Source: Affinundibacterium macrobrachii
GTDB lineage: Bacteria > Pseudomonadota > Gammaproteobacteria > Burkholderiales > Burkholderiaceae_D
Reading direction: 5' to 3'
NCBI RefSeq assembly: GCF_014652415.1
Contig: NZ_BMYT01000004.1
Location: forward strand, 336,127 to 400,126
DNA length: 64,000 nt
Shown here: one piece after another, positions 37,237 through 47,510 of the stretch
Layout: each line of letters begins with the position of its first letter
Position numbering within the stretch: the stretch's first letter is position 1
Notes under the pieces: generated by a model
Databases searched by the model: none
What the model saw: the letters and a program-made list of their open reading frames with translations, nothing else
Told to the model about the DNA's origin: nothing
Translations under genes and position numbers: made by a program

Positions 37237-37632
37237 GATGGTTCTCCTAACTTGGTTAATTCAACTCGACGTTTAGCTTGAACTTCGGTCTGTCTTATTG
37301 ACCATTGCACCGTCGTTGAATCAGGTAACGGGCGGCATTTTAAAAAATTGAGGAAATTGCTCAAAATAAATATTATTTTTTGTGCTTAAGTTTTTTGGCT
37401 TTTTCCGCTAGACGGCAGCTTTTTAAAATACTTAAGGGCTAATTTGAAGAAGATTTACACTTCTTTTTAGGCAATTTGTTGTGAGAGCTAGTTTGTAAAA
37501 TACTAAAAATTGCCAATTTTTCTGCTTCGTATTAAATTTTTTGTCATGATTTGTTGTTCATTAACGGTCATGAATTGTAGAACTTGGCATTAGCTGGTAA
37601 AACAGAACTGTCTTTACACGAAAGAGAATGCG
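37237..37632 (-). other. Divergent control region between fliC and the glycosyltransferase gene
   Basis: This 396-base AT-rich gap holds the candidate fliC sigma-28 promoter at 37409-37435, which implies a leader of about 165 bases. The plus-strand promoter of the glycosylation operon must also be here, but I cannot place it. AAAGAGA precedes the glycosyltransferase ATG. No gene is seen. Confidence 0.55.
37409..37435 (-). promoter_or_regulatory. Candidate sigma-28 promoter of fliC
   Basis: On the minus strand, TTAAGTAT (6 of 8 to TAAAGTTT), 11 bases, then GCCGTCTA (5 of 8 to GCCGATAA). The spacing is correct but the match is weaker than at fliD. Confidence 0.45.
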
Positions 37633-39837
37633 ATGAGTAAATCGGGGTTCGATATAAAAGCAACAATGCGTGAAGCGCAGGCATTAGTTAAGGCGGGAAA
37701 ACTTGCCGAGGCAATTGCCTCCGCTTCAAGAGTAATTCAACGCTTTCCCTTACATGAAGAAGCGCATATATTATTAGCAAAAATTTATTTTCATCTAGAT
37801 CAAGATGAAAATGCGATCGAACATTTGCAGAGAGCATTTTCGATTTCGCATAAAACAGTAATTGATTCAAAAGCCTATTACACCATTCTAAATCGCTTTG
37901 TATCACGTAAGTCGTACGCTTTATTGGAGCAAGCCAGTCGCTGGTTGGTTAATTTGCGCCCCAAGGACGGTATCGCTTGGGACTATTTATCGATCGCTTG
38001 TCTTGAGCAACAAAAGTATGAAGCCGCGCACGAGGCCGCATTGCGTGCATCAGAAATTTTGCCGAACAACCCGCATGTGCTCAACAATTTGGCTTGTGCA
38101 TTGACTTCATTAGAGCGTTGCTCAGAATCATTAGAGGTATTAAAACGCACGGTAGAACTTGCGCCGGAGATGGCGACTGCTTATAACAATTTAGGCAATG
38201 CACATCGCTTCCTGGGAAATTATGAAGAGGCGATTGAGAGCTTTTCGAGAGCGATTCAGTTAGCACCTGAGATGGCGTATCTCTATAATAATTTAGGTTT
38301 AACTTATCGATCTCTTGATCGCTGCCAATCAGCAATCGAGGTCTATCATCAAGCACTACGAATTCAACCTGATTTATACCAAGTGTATCCAAATCTGATT
38401 GAAGCTTATCGTCATGGTGGTCAGATTCAGCAAGCGATTGATTGTAGTCGTAGCGCACTTCAGCTGACCGATCAAATTCCTGAAATTTGGGCAGCTTACG
38501 GTGATGCCCTGAGGGATGGTGGATATTTGGATGCAGCGATTGAGGCTTATATTCAAGCTGTCTCTTTCAGAAAAGACGATCATTCTAGTTTTAATCGAAA
38601 AGTTTACACAAATATCTTGTTCTGCTTGAATTACCATCCAGACTTGTCTGCAGAGGTGATTTTTAATGCTTATCGAGAATTTGATCAGCGATTCGCGGTG
38701 CAACTTCGGGATCGGTGGTTGCCGTTTGATAATGAAAAAGTGCCTGGACGACGCTTAAGAGTAGGTTATGTATGCCAATCCTTTTATAACCAGGTTTGTA
38801 AGTACTTCTTGATTCCATTACTAGAAAAACATGATCGGACGCAAGTCGAGATTTTTGCTTACGCACAAATCCCATTTGAAGACGAGGTGACAGAGCATTA
38901 TAAGAAGATCGTCGATCACTGGATTCCTATTCGCGGAATGACAGATGATCAGGCAGTTGCGCAAATTCGTGCCGATAAAATTGATATTTTGATCGACGTT
39001 TCTGGACATACGAATTCGAATCGATTGATGATTTTTGCACAGAAACCGGCGCCAGTATCTTTACATTGGCTCGAATATGGTTATACGACAGGTTTAAGTA
39101 CAGTGGATTATTTCATGACAGATAGTCCAAGCGTAACAGGTGATTGTGATCATTTGTTCTCAGAGAAGATTTGGCGATTAGACGGACCAGCTTATGTTTA
39201 TCGACCCGACACACGATTGGCGATATTGAACGAATCGCCAGCGAGTCAGACAGGTATCGTAACTTTTGGTAGCCTGTCACGCACCACAAGGATTAATCAT
39301 CGAGTAGTAAGAATTTGGGCTGCGATTCTCGACGCGATGCCAAATTCTCGACTGGTAATTAATAGCGGTGACTTTAAAGACCCTTTAGTTCAAGAAGAGA
39401 TGGCAGGGCGATTTATGCGATACGGAATTGAACGCTCGCGCTTGGATATCGGATTTAGTTCCCCATCGTGGGAAGTCTTGAAGCGTATCGATATTGGTTT
39501 GGACTGCTTTCCGCATAACTCTGGAACCACTTTGCTGGAGACTTTGTATATGGGCATTCCTTTTGTAACATTGCAAGATAGACCTCCCGTGGGGCGCATT
39601 GGATCCAGTGTATTAATGGGAATGGGGCGTCCGGAATGGATAGCGACAAGCGAAGAAGAATATGCGCAAAAGGCGATTATTCTTGCCCACGATATCGACG
39701 GATTAGTGCATATGCGCAAAACGATGCGACAAGAAATGGAAGCATCGATGTTAATGAACGAAGATGCTTTTGCGAGATCCGTTGAAAAAGCATACCGTCA
39801 GATGTGGCAAATCTATTGTGAGAAGGGTTCAGCATGA
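37633..39837 (+). CDS. TPR-containing O-GlcNAc-transferase-like glycosyltransferase (GT41 type)
   Basis: The 734-residue protein has an N-terminal superhelix of TPR repeats (about 10-330, for example [27 protein letters not shown], in parts) followed by a SPINDLY/OGT-like GT-B catalytic region. That region includes [51 protein letters not shown] and the donor-site segment [28 protein letters not shown] (in parts). Such TPR-GT41 proteins attach sugars to Ser/Thr, and those next to fliC are commonly flagellin glycosyltransferases. It heads an operon that makes a nucleotide sugar; its stop overlaps the next start by four bases. Confidence 0.88.
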   Translation: MSKSGFDIKATMREAQALVKAGKLAEAIASASRVIQRFPLHEEAHILLAKIYFHLDQDENAIEHLQRAFSISHKTVIDSKAYYTILNRFVSRKSYALLEQASRWLVNLRPKDGIAWDYLSIACLEQQKYEAAHEAALRASEILPNNPHVLNNLACALTSLERCSESLEVLKRTVELAPEMATAYNNLGNAHRFLGNYEEAIESFSRAIQLAPEMAYLYNNLGLTYRSLDRCQSAIEVYHQALRIQPDLYQVYPNLIEAYRHGGQIQQAIDCSRSALQLTDQIPEIWAAYGDALRDGGYLDAAIEAYIQAVSFRKDDHSSFNRKVYTNILFCLNYHPDLSAEVIFNAYREFDQRFAVQLRDRWLPFDNEKVPGRRLRVGYVCQSFYNQVCKYFLIPLLEKHDRTQVEIFAYAQIPFEDEVTEHYKKIVDHWIPIRGMTDDQAVAQIRADKIDILIDVSGHTNSNRLMIFAQKPAPVSLHWLEYGYTTGLSTVDYFMTDSPSVTGDCDHLFSEKIWRLDGPAYVYRPDTRLAILNESPASQTGIVTFGSLSRTTRINHRVVRIWAAILDAMPNSRLVINSGDFKDPLVQEEMAGRFMRYGIERSRLDIGFSSPSWEVLKRIDIGLDCFPHNSGTTLLETLYMGIPFVTLQDRPPVGRIGSSVLMGMGRPEWIATSEEEYAQKAIILAHDIDGLVHMRKTMRQEMEASMLMNEDAFARSVEKAYRQMWQIYCEKGSA

Positions 39838-40604
39838 AAGCAGTGATCTTGGCAGGTGGATTAGGCACGCGGATTTCTGAAGAGACGCATCTAAAGCCAA
39901 AACCAATGATTGATATTGGCGGGCATCCTATTCTTTGGCACATTATGAAAACCTACTCTGCTCATGGGGTGAATGATTTTGTGATTTGTTGTGGTTATAA
40001 GGGCTATCTAATTAAAGAGTATTTTGCGAATTATTTTTTGCATATGTCGGACGTTACTTTTGACATGAAAACTAATCAGGTCGAAGTACATGAACATCAT
40101 GCAGAGCCTTGGCGCGTGACGTTGGTTGATACTGGTGAAGACACGATGACGGGCGGTCGATTAAAACGTGTTGCGCAGTATCTAAAAGACGAAGAGGCAT
40201 TCTGTTTCACGTATGGCGATGGTTTGTCTGACGTCAACATTACAGAACAATTGGCTTTTCATCGGCAACATGGAAAATTGGCGACAGTGACTGCAGTATT
40301 GCCACCTGGTCGTTTTGGTGCGCTCGAGCGCGATGGCGATTTTGTTAAAGGCTTTGTCGAAAAGCCGCGCGGCGATGGCGGTTGGATTAACGGTGGTTTT
40401 TTCGTGTTATCGCCCAAGGTAATCGATTTGATTGCGGCAGATTCGACGAGTTGGGAATCTGAACCATTGACCAGTTTGGCGCAAAGTCAGGAATTAATGG
40501 CATTTGAACACTCAGGTTTTTGGCAGCCGATGGATACCTTGCGTGAAAAAAATATGTTGGAAGATCTATGGCAAAGCGGGAGAGCACCGTGGAAATGTTG
40601 GTGA
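39834..40604 (+). CDS. rfbF: Glucose-1-phosphate cytidylyltransferase
   Basis: RfbF makes CDP-glucose from CTP and glucose-1-phosphate. The 256-residue product has the nucleotidyltransferase signature [16 protein letters not shown], the sugar-phosphate segment [34 protein letters not shown] typical of CDP-glucose synthases, the metal-binding [11 protein letters not shown] and [16 protein letters not shown]. It overlaps the glycosyltransferase gene by ATGA and is followed by CDP-glucose 4,6-dehydratase, which confirms the CDP branch rather than dTDP. Confidence 0.95.
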   Translation: MKAVILAGGLGTRISEETHLKPKPMIDIGGHPILWHIMKTYSAHGVNDFVICCGYKGYLIKEYFANYFLHMSDVTFDMKTNQVEVHEHHAEPWRVTLVDTGEDTMTGGRLKRVAQYLKDEEAFCFTYGDGLSDVNITEQLAFHRQHGKLATVTAVLPPGRFGALERDGDFVKGFVEKPRGDGGWINGGFFVLSPKVIDLIAADSTSWESEPLTSLAQSQELMAFEHSGFWQPMDTLREKNMLEDLWQSGRAPWKCW

Positions 40605-41683
40605 GCTCTATTGGCGCGAATCCCGATCCAGCTTTCTGGCGCGGACGACGTGTGGCATTAACTGGGCATACCGGTTTTAAAGGAAGCTGGATGGCCTTGT
40701 TGCTCACGCGATTAGGTGCTCAAGTCTATGGTTATGCATTGGCTCCTAGCACGCAGCCAAATTTATTTACGAGTGCGCAAGTTGAAACGCATATCGATAG
40801 TCAAATCGGTGATATTCGCAATGCAGACACTTTAGGTGCGTGGTTAGCGAGGGCAAATCCAGAAATTGTTTTTCACTTCGCAGCACAAGCTTTAGTTAAG
40901 CAGAGTTATCTCGATCCTTTTGCCACCATGACCAGCAATTTTGTCGGTACTTTGAATTTGTTGGAGGCCGCTCGAACACAAGCCTCAATTCGCGCTATGG
41001 TAATCGTGACCACGGATAAAGTTTATAAAAATAATGAGAGTGGACAGGCATACCAAGAGCATGATGCTCTAGGCGGGCATGATCCATACAGCGCCAGTAA
41101 AGCAGCTTGTGAAATTTTAGTAAGTAGTTATAAACAGTGTTTTCTGCAGCATATCGGTGTCGCGACAGCAAGAGCTGGTAATGTTATCGGTGGTGGCGAC
41201 TGGGCTGCTGATCGACTAATACCCGATGCGGTACGCGCTTGGTCGCAGCAGCAGGAATTAGATATCCGCCGTCCCGATGCGATTCGACCGTGGCAACATG
41301 TGTTAGAACCATTATGTGCGTATTTGATATTGGCACAAAATTTGGCGCGAAACTGTAGCGCTGGACCTGAATTGAGTAATGCCTACAACTTTGGTCCAGA
41401 CATTATCGATGCGGTAACTGTACGTGAGGTTATAGAACAAGCGCAGCGAAGCTTTGGTTCAGGGACAGTCAAATTTGCAGAACAGATCGCAGGTCCACAT
41501 GAGGCTGGGTTATTACACTTAGATAATGGTTTAGCGAAAAAGCAGTTAGGGGTTTATCCACGTTGGAATTTGAAAGAAGCTGTTCAACGTAGCATGGATT
41601 GGTACAAATCCTATTTGCACGGAGCTAGTGCAGCTAAATTATGTGCAGCTGATATGGATGCCTATTTGTTTGGCGAAAGTTGA
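40589..41683 (+). CDS. rfbG: CDP-glucose 4,6-dehydratase
   Basis: RfbG converts CDP-glucose to CDP-4-keto-6-deoxyglucose with bound NAD. The 364-residue short-chain dehydrogenase-type product has [10 protein letters not shown] (cofactor loop), VTTDKVYKN and the catalytic YSASK motif. The start is uncertain: GTG 40589 lies seven bases after GGAG, ATG 40595 is two codons later, and ATG 40568 would overlap rfbF further. No rfbH (the E1 needed for 3,6-dideoxy sugars) follows, so a different branch of the pathway is used. Confidence 0.95.
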   Translation: MEMLVSSIGANPDPAFWRGRRVALTGHTGFKGSWMALLLTRLGAQVYGYALAPSTQPNLFTSAQVETHIDSQIGDIRNADTLGAWLARANPEIVFHFAAQALVKQSYLDPFATMTSNFVGTLNLLEAARTQASIRAMVIVTTDKVYKNNESGQAYQEHDALGGHDPYSASKAACEILVSSYKQCFLQHIGVATARAGNVIGGGDWAADRLIPDAVRAWSQQQELDIRRPDAIRPWQHVLEPLCAYLILAQNLARNCSAGPELSNAYNFGPDIIDAVTVREVIEQAQRSFGSGTVKFAEQIAGPHEAGLLHLDNGLAKKQLGVYPRWNLKEAVQRSMDWYKSYLHGASAAKLCAADMDAYLFGES

Positions 41684-41731
41684 GAAGAAACGCGCTGCAA
41701 GTTAAAGTGAACACGGATTTAAGGGCCTAAT

Positions 41732-42301
41732 GTGAGCGGACAAAATGGGTTAGTTGCTAAGCCGACTGCGATTTCTGGGCTTTACGTTATTGAGCGCATC
41801 AAACGTGGCGATCAGCGTGGTTTTTTTGAGCGGATTTTCTGTGCAGATACGATGCAATCACTTGGATGGGAGGGGCAAATTGCTCAGATCAACCATAGCT
41901 TTACAGCGCAGCAAGGAACAGTGCGAGGTTTGCATTATCAGTTGACACCTTATGCGGAGAGCAAACTTGTGTCATGTTTCGCAGGTGCAGTTTGGGATGT
42001 GGTGGTTGATGTCCGACATGGATCGTCCAGCTTTCTTCAGCATGTCGCGATAGAGCTTTCTGCTCAAAATCAAACAAGCTTGTTAATTCCACCAGGCTGT
42101 GCACATGGTTTTCAAACTTTAACTGACAAGGTCGATATGTTTTACTGCCATAGTGCGAAATATGCCCCGGATTATGAAGCCGGATTGAACGCCTTTGATA
42201 CTCGACTCGGCTTGACCTGGCCTTTGTCCGTGACGCAAAGGTCGGAGCGCGACAATGCGTTCGCTTTTCTGACAGAGAATTTTGAAGGAGTCAAACTGTG
42301 A
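41732..42301 (+). CDS. dTDP-4-dehydrorhamnose 3,5-epimerase-family (RmlC-like) sugar epimerase
   Basis: The 189-residue cupin-fold protein has the RmlC family features: QRGFFERIF, the catalytic His region GTVRGLHYQ, AVWDVVVDVRHGS, PPGCAHGFQTL and the Tyr-bearing MFYCHSAKYAP. In this context the likely substrate is a CDP-4-keto-6-deoxyhexose rather than the dTDP sugar, and it may epimerise at C3, C5 or both. It starts with GTG. The next gene overlaps its end by four bases. Confidence 0.85.
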   Translation: MSGQNGLVAKPTAISGLYVIERIKRGDQRGFFERIFCADTMQSLGWEGQIAQINHSFTAQQGTVRGLHYQLTPYAESKLVSCFAGAVWDVVVDVRHGSSSFLQHVAIELSAQNQTSLLIPPGCAHGFQTLTDKVDMFYCHSAKYAPDYEAGLNAFDTRLGLTWPLSVTQRSERDNAFAFLTENFEGVKL

Positions 42302-43518
42302 AATGCCGTCATTGCTCGAGCCAGCTTGATTTCGTCTGTCTTGATCTAGCTACTGCGCCGCCATCAAATTCGTATTTAAGCAAAGCACAGTTGTCGCTTC
42401 CTGAGTCTTATTTTCCATTGAAATTGCTGTTGTGCCGATCCTGTTATTTGGTACAAACCGAGGATTTTTCTCAGCGTGAGTCTTTGTTCACCGAAGACTA
42501 TGCTTATTTCAGTTCTTATTCGAGTTCTTGGTTAGCCCATGCAAAGCATTATGTGCAAACGATGCAGCAACGCTTTAGTTTGAATTCGAAAAGCAAAGTG
42601 GTGGAAGTCGCTGCCAATGATGGTTATCTTCTGCAATATGTACAAGCCCTAGGTATTCCTTGTTACGGTATTGAGCCGACGCGCAGTACCGCGGCGGCTG
42701 CTAAGCAACGAGGGATAGAAATCATTGAAGAATTTTTCGGAGAGTCGCTTGCTGCTCAATTAAGTTTAGAGGGCAAACAGGCGGATTTGATTGCGGCCAA
42801 TAATGTGCTGGCGCATGTACCTGACATTAATGACTTTGTTCGTGGGTTTGCGACATTGCTGAAGTCTACTGGTGTAGCAACCTTTGAGTTTCCTCATCTG
42901 CTAAATATGGTCAATCTCAATCAATTTGATACGGCATACCATGAGCATTATTCTTATTTATCGTTAACAGCGGTCAAAAAAATATTTGAAGCAAATGGTT
43001 TGTATATATTTGATGTCGAATTCTTGCCTACTCACGGTGGTAGTCTACGCGTTTTTGCTCAAGCGGGTTCACATCATTTAGTCTCAGATCGTGTTAAGGA
43101 ATGTCTACAGCAAGAAGAAGCTGCTGGAATGTTAGGTGATACATTTTATTTACGATTGCAGAATAATGCCGATCGCGCTAAATATGCTTTGCTGGAGCAG
43201 TTAATTCAATTTAAACGTGATGGATTACTGGTTGCGGCCTATGGGGCTGCCGCAAAGGGCAACACATTGTTAAATTTTGCGGGAATACGCAGTGATTTAA
43301 TTGAATACGTAGTCGATAAAAACCCACAAAAACAAGGAAAGTATTTACCCGGTAGTCGGATACCGATTGTAGATATCGATTATTTACGGCAGCATCGTCC
43401 CGATCGAGTCATTATTTTTCCGTGGAATTTAGAGCAAGAAATCACGCAAGAATTATCATTTGTAAGAGAGTGGGGCGCACAATTTGTCATCGCGATTCCG
43501 CAATTGCGAATTTTTTGA
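42298..43518 (+). CDS. NDP-sugar C-methyltransferase (TylCIII/TcaB9 family)
   Basis: The 406-residue protein has an N-terminal zinc site (CRHC at 3-6 and CRSC around 46-49), a SAM-binding core (VVEVAANDGYLLQYV, GIEPT), the active-site segment YHEHYSYLSL and a C-terminal domain with AAYGAAAKGNTLLN. This is the layout of the SAM-dependent sugar 3-C-methyltransferases that act on 4-keto-6-deoxy nucleotide sugars. It implies a branched-chain (3-C-methyl-6-deoxy) hexose as product. The exact carbon and stereochemistry cannot be read from sequence. Confidence 0.88.
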   Translation: MKCRHCSSQLDFVCLDLATAPPSNSYLSKAQLSLPESYFPLKLLLCRSCYLVQTEDFSQRESLFTEDYAYFSSYSSSWLAHAKHYVQTMQQRFSLNSKSKVVEVAANDGYLLQYVQALGIPCYGIEPTRSTAAAAKQRGIEIIEEFFGESLAAQLSLEGKQADLIAANNVLAHVPDINDFVRGFATLLKSTGVATFEFPHLLNMVNLNQFDTAYHEHYSYLSLTAVKKIFEANGLYIFDVEFLPTHGGSLRVFAQAGSHHLVSDRVKECLQQEEAAGMLGDTFYLRLQNNADRAKYALLEQLIQFKRDGLLVAAYGAAAKGNTLLNFAGIRSDLIEYVVDKNPQKQGKYLPGSRIPIVDIDYLRQHRPDRVIIFPWNLEQEITQELSFVREWGAQFVIAIPQLRIF

Positions 43519-43539
43519 TTGTGATTAAGGAGTATCACT

Positions 43540-44028
43540 TTGATTGAGATTCATCCGCAAGCAAAAATTTCAAAATTCGCCGATATCGAAGATTCCATAC
43601 GCGGTACGCGCATTGTGATTGGAGCGTATTCGAGTATCGACAGCTTTGTCAAAGTGAAACCCGCTGGTGGTACAGGCAATGTAGTCATCGGTGAAAGAAC
43701 GGTGATTAACTCGGGTTGTGTCCTCTACACCGGAAATGGAATAAGCATCGGAAACGACGTTGCTATCGCAGCAAACTGTACTTTTGCGCCAGTCAATCAT
43801 GCGTATAAAGATAAATCTCGCAAAATCAACCAGCAAGGATTTTTACCTAGCCGCGGTGGCATCGTGATTGAGGATGATGTGTGGATTGGCGCAAACGTCA
43901 TCATTTTGGATGGTGCAATTTTGCGTACTGGCTGCGTGATTGGCGCTGGCTCGTTAGTGCGAGGAGAAATTCCTGCTTATTCGATACAAGCAGGGAATCC
44001 TCTGCGGCACTTAGGATGGCGTGAATGA
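43540..44028 (+). CDS. Left-handed beta-helix acyltransferase (WbbJ/maltose-acetyltransferase type)
   Basis: The 162-residue protein shows hexapeptide repeats (VIGERTVINSGC, ISIGNDVAIAANC, IVIEDDVWIGANVIILDGA, RTGCVIGAGSLV), the mark of trimeric acyl-CoA-dependent O-acetyltransferases. The probable catalytic His is in FAPVNHAY. It starts with TTG at 43540, seven bases after AAGGAG. It may acetylate the operon's sugar. Confidence 0.83.
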   Translation: MIEIHPQAKISKFADIEDSIRGTRIVIGAYSSIDSFVKVKPAGGTGNVVIGERTVINSGCVLYTGNGISIGNDVAIAANCTFAPVNHAYKDKSRKINQQGFLPSRGGIVIEDDVWIGANVIILDGAILRTGCVIGAGSLVRGEIPAYSIQAGNPLRHLGWRE

Positions 44029-44840
44029 CGAAGGATTTACATGCAACGCTGATTGGTGCGCGTGGATTTGTTGGTAGCCACTTGCTTACACATCTGCGTA
44101 GTATTGGCTGGACTTGTGAAGTAATTGCGCGCGATGTACAACCGCAGGCTAATCGTGCTTACGGACATCTATTTTATTGCGCTGGATTAACCGCAGATTT
44201 TCGACAACGACCATTCGATACGGTTGAAGCGCACGTCAGTTATTTGGCGAAGTGGCTACAAATTGCGCAGTTTGATTCACTGACTTATTTGTCGAGTACA
44301 CGTGTCTATGCGAATGCGTCTTCGACCTCTGAGACGGGGGCGCTTATAGTCAATCCTGAAATTGCGGGTGATCTGTATAACTTATCCAAATTGATGGGTG
44401 AAAGCTTGTGTTTGCAAAGTGGTCGTCCAGTGAAGATTGTGCGGCTTTCGAATGTCTATGGGGAGCAAATGCCGCCGCAGAATTTTTTGGCAGAGATTTT
44501 GAGCGCAGCGGCGCGTTTCAAATCTGTTCAGTTTGGTAGCTCACCAGAATCGGAGAAAGATTTTATCTCAGTGAAGGACGTCGTGTTGGCACTACCACAG
44601 ATTGCATTGCACGATGCGACGGGTATTTTTAATTTAGCTTCCGGGCGAAATGTTTCGAATAGAATGATTGCCGATTTTTTGACAAGTGCTGGTGTAATTT
44701 GCGAGTTTCAAGCGAATGCGCCTGCAATAAAATTTCCGCGTATAGAGACAAAAAAAGTAGAATCCATAGTTGGTTTTAGAACGCATGATTTGGTGCAGGA
44801 TTTGCCAAGTCTTCTTCAATATTACGGCGAGGCGATATGA
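44025..44840 (+). CDS. NAD-dependent epimerase/reductase (4-ketoreductase candidate)
   Basis: The 271-residue extended short-chain dehydrogenase has an N-terminal TLIGARGFVGSHLLTHL cofactor loop, TYLSSTRVYAN with the catalytic Ser/Thr, the YNLSK catalytic motif, and KDFISVKDVV. In operons of this type such an enzyme reduces the 4-keto group of the C-methylated CDP sugar. Epimerase activity is the alternative. It overlaps its neighbours by four bases at both ends. Confidence 0.85.
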   Translation: MTKDLHATLIGARGFVGSHLLTHLRSIGWTCEVIARDVQPQANRAYGHLFYCAGLTADFRQRPFDTVEAHVSYLAKWLQIAQFDSLTYLSSTRVYANASSTSETGALIVNPEIAGDLYNLSKLMGESLCLQSGRPVKIVRLSNVYGEQMPPQNFLAEILSAAARFKSVQFGSSPESEKDFISVKDVVLALPQIALHDATGIFNLASGRNVSNRMIADFLTSAGVICEFQANAPAIKFPRIETKKVESIVGFRTHDLVQDLPSLLQYYGEAI

Positions 44841-45586
44841 ATCCGATACAGCAGTTTGAGAAAGAGCGAGAAGCACGCATTGAAGCACTAGCAAGTGATG
44901 TTGAGTTTCAAAAACAATCGAGAGTTTGGCTAGAACAAAGCATGCGTCGCCAGTATGTTTATAATTTTTCTTGGTTAGGCCGTCCTATTATTCAAAATCC
45001 TATCGATATGATCGCGATGCAAGAATTGATTTGGACAGTACAACCTGATGTGATTATCGAAACTGGTATCGCGCATGGCGGCTCAATTATTTACTCAGCT
45101 TCGTTATTAGAATTAAATGCCGCTTGCGGTGGTAACCCGAATGCTTTTGTCATTGGCGTTGATATTGATATTCGAGAACATAACCGTGAAGCTATCTTGC
45201 AGCATCCGATGTCCAAGCGCATCAAGATGCTACAAGGTTCAAGCGTAGCGCCCGAGATTGTTCGTCAAGTTGAAGAGCTGGTCGCAGATAAAAAGAAAGT
45301 GTTGGTATTCTTGGATTCGAATCACACGCATGAGCATGTGTTGGCTGAGCTAAACGCTTATGCTAGATTGGTTAGCAAGGATAGCTATTGCGTGGTATTT
45401 GATACATTTGTGGAAGATGTTCCTGCAGATGTCTTTGATAATCGTCCTTGGAGTCCTGGTAATAGCCCTAAGACAGCAGTACATACTTATCTTGAATCCC
45501 ACAATGAATTTGTGATCGATAAAAATATGCACCACAAGTTGCAGATCACTGTCGCCCCGGATGGTTTTTTGAAGCGCATTGCTTAA
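44837..45586 (+). CDS. CmcI/rhamnosyl O-methyltransferase-family protein
   Basis: The 249-residue protein belongs to the cephalosporin hydroxylase/CmcI family of SAM-dependent methyltransferases (IIETGIAHGGSIIYSASLLELN, VIGVDIDIREHNREAI, VLVFLDSNHTHEHVLAEL). Relatives O-methylate sugars in surface polysaccharides and glycopeptides. It is the last gene of the operon, followed by a strong terminator, and may methylate a hydroxyl of the glycan. Confidence 0.82.
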   Translation: MNPIQQFEKEREARIEALASDVEFQKQSRVWLEQSMRRQYVYNFSWLGRPIIQNPIDMIAMQELIWTVQPDVIIETGIAHGGSIIYSASLLELNAACGGNPNAFVIGVDIDIREHNREAILQHPMSKRIKMLQGSSVAPEIVRQVEELVADKKKVLVFLDSNHTHEHVLAELNAYARLVSKDSYCVVFDTFVEDVPADVFDNRPWSPGNSPKTAVHTYLESHNEFVIDKNMHHKLQITVAPDGFLKRIA

Positions 45587-45662
45587 GTGGAGTAGAGCCG
45601 GCGTTACTTAACAACGTGTAAAAATGTCGTCATACTGACTACTGATTAGCGAGATTTTTCTG

Positions 45663-45700
45663 ATGCTAGATTTCCATGAACTTGGGGATCTAGCATTTTG
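45663..45700 (+). terminator. Terminator of the glycosylation operon
   Basis: A 13-bp stem (45663-45675 with 45684-45696, two G-U pairs) with an 8-base loop, followed by TTTTGACTTT. Confidence 0.85.
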
Positions 45701-45771
45701 ACTTTATCAGTTATAGAAAAAATCTTGGTAACTGGAAGGACTGCATGGCATTAGCATCATAGTTCAGTGTC

Positions 45772-47436
45772 CTACTGCGCAACAATAACCCGATTCTTGC
45801 CGGTTTTTTTTGCTTCATACATCGCCTTGTCCGCACGTTTCACTACAGAATCTTGTGCCTCGTGCGGTACTCGTAAAGCGACACCGGCGCTAAATGTAAT
45901 AAATAGGCGTTGGTCGTTTGCGGTAAAGAAGTGTGTTGTGAGTTCTCTTTGCACTCTGGTCATAGCCTTTGCAGCTTCATCCAAATTTGTTTCTGGCATG
46001 ACGATGAGAAATTCTTCGCCACCATAGCGCGCAATAACATCGATGGATCGCAATGTTTGTTTGACGATTCTTACTACATGAATCAAGGCTTCATCACCGG
46101 CAGCGTGGCCGTGCGTATCGTTTAGTTTTTTGAAGTTATCCAAATCAAGCATGGCGATACATAAACTTGTACCACGGCGGTCTGCGCGGTCTGCTTCACG
46201 CTCAAATATGTCATCCATGCCGCGACGATTTAAACTGCCGGTTAATTGATCTTCTCGGACCAATTCACTCATTTGGCTTAGTTTATCTTCTAATTCTTTG
46301 ATACGAATTTCAGCTTCTTTGACCTCTTTTTGTGCAGCCAGCATAATTTGCTGGGAACGGCTTGCTTCAGATTGAATCGTTTCTGTTTCATTCAAGATTT
46401 CACGAATGATGTGTTCTACTTCTGCAGTATTACGTGTATTGCTAATTTCTTTCGAGAAGCCACTAATTTTTTGTTGATAATTGGTGGTGGTGCTCGTCAT
46501 GACGTCGAGTCGATCGATAAATGTCGCCATCATATTTTTGACCGAGGTTTTTGACTCTGCCAAGCTATGCTTTAACGCACCTTGTTTGTAGATGACATCT
46601 TTTAGACTGCGAGTGGCTTCTTGTAGCGCCCGATGATCAATCGGTCCTGCAATCAGGTTTTGTACGACTTCGATCTGTCCGCGTAACCAGTTATCATCGT
46701 CGAGTAATTCTCGGACATTTTCTAATAGTAGTGAGAATAAGCGAAGTAAGAGTTCTTGCTGTTCTGCGGTATCGCCACTTTTTAGTTCAATTTGAAAACA
46801 CAGTTGTTTTAACCGTGAATTGATACTATTGAATTCTGCTTCACTTGAGGCAGTTTTTACCGCATTAGCGAGTGATTCGGATTCTGCAGCAAGTGCAGGG
46901 TTGGGCTTGAGTAGAGAGCTCAGCGCCATTCCTAAGGTACGGAATAGCAAATCCTTTAGTAAGCTCTCTGTTTGATTTTCTTCTGACTCGTCATCGACTA
47001 GTGAAATTCGTTTAGGTAATGCATTCACTGTTGCTGGTGTGGGGGCTACAGTGTCAACTAAACTGATCGAAGGTTTGTTGCTAACTTTGTTTGCTAGTTC
47101 GTTTAAGCCCTTGCTAAAGTCATCCCAATCTTTTGCTTTTAATGCGCGACTAAATCGATGGCCAAAATTGGCGAGTTCCCCACTAGATTTTTGTAAGCTG
47201 TTTGCAAACTTGGAGAGCAGATTTTCCGCTTCGTTCGGATCAAGCGTGTTGATCGAATTGATCTTGGGAACTTCAACTTTCACAGGCTCGTCATCGTCGA
47301 CACCCGATATTTCCACATACAGCTTTTTGTATGCTGCTGGTGTAGGGGCAATGCGCTCAATTGCCAGACGTTTAAATGTCTCGCGTGCGATATCGGTCGG
47401 CGTTTTTGGCACTGAATTATTGGGCTTGTCTGACAT
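45772..47436 (-). CDS. GGDEF-domain diguanylate cyclase
   Basis: The 554-residue soluble protein has a long helical N-terminal region (about 1-390, with extensive coiled coil from roughly 290) and a C-terminal GGDEF domain. The active-site motif is GGEEF at 472-476, with an intact product-inhibition RxxD (RSID, 463-466) exactly five residues before it. No membrane helices or PAS domain are seen. It likely makes c-di-GMP, perhaps acting on the YcgR-type brake encoded nearby. It shares strand with the response-regulator gene upstream. Confidence 0.92.
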   Translation of the reverse strand: MSDKPNNSVPKTPTDIARETFKRLAIERIAPTPAAYKKLYVEISGVDDDEPVKVEVPKINSINTLDPNEAENLLSKFANSLQKSSGELANFGHRFSRALKAKDWDDFSKGLNELANKVSNKPSISLVDTVAPTPATVNALPKRISLVDDESEENQTESLLKDLLFRTLGMALSSLLKPNPALAAESESLANAVKTASSEAEFNSINSRLKQLCFQIELKSGDTAEQQELLLRLFSLLLENVRELLDDDNWLRGQIEVVQNLIAGPIDHRALQEATRSLKDVIYKQGALKHSLAESKTSVKNMMATFIDRLDVMTSTTTNYQQKISGFSKEISNTRNTAEVEHIIREILNETETIQSEASRSQQIMLAAQKEVKEAEIRIKELEDKLSQMSELVREDQLTGSLNRRGMDDIFEREADRADRRGTSLCIAMLDLDNFKKLNDTHGHAAGDEALIHVVRIVKQTLRSIDVIARYGGEEFLIVMPETNLDEAAKAMTRVQRELTTHFFTANDQRLFITFSAGVALRVPHEAQDSVVKRADKAMYEAKKTGKNRVIVAQ

Positions 47437-47510
47437 GACGTTCTTTCAGCAAAGTGCAGCTAAGCTCGCAGCTGAAATAGCTAGATCAAGGCTCAGTGCA
47501 AACGAAGTTT

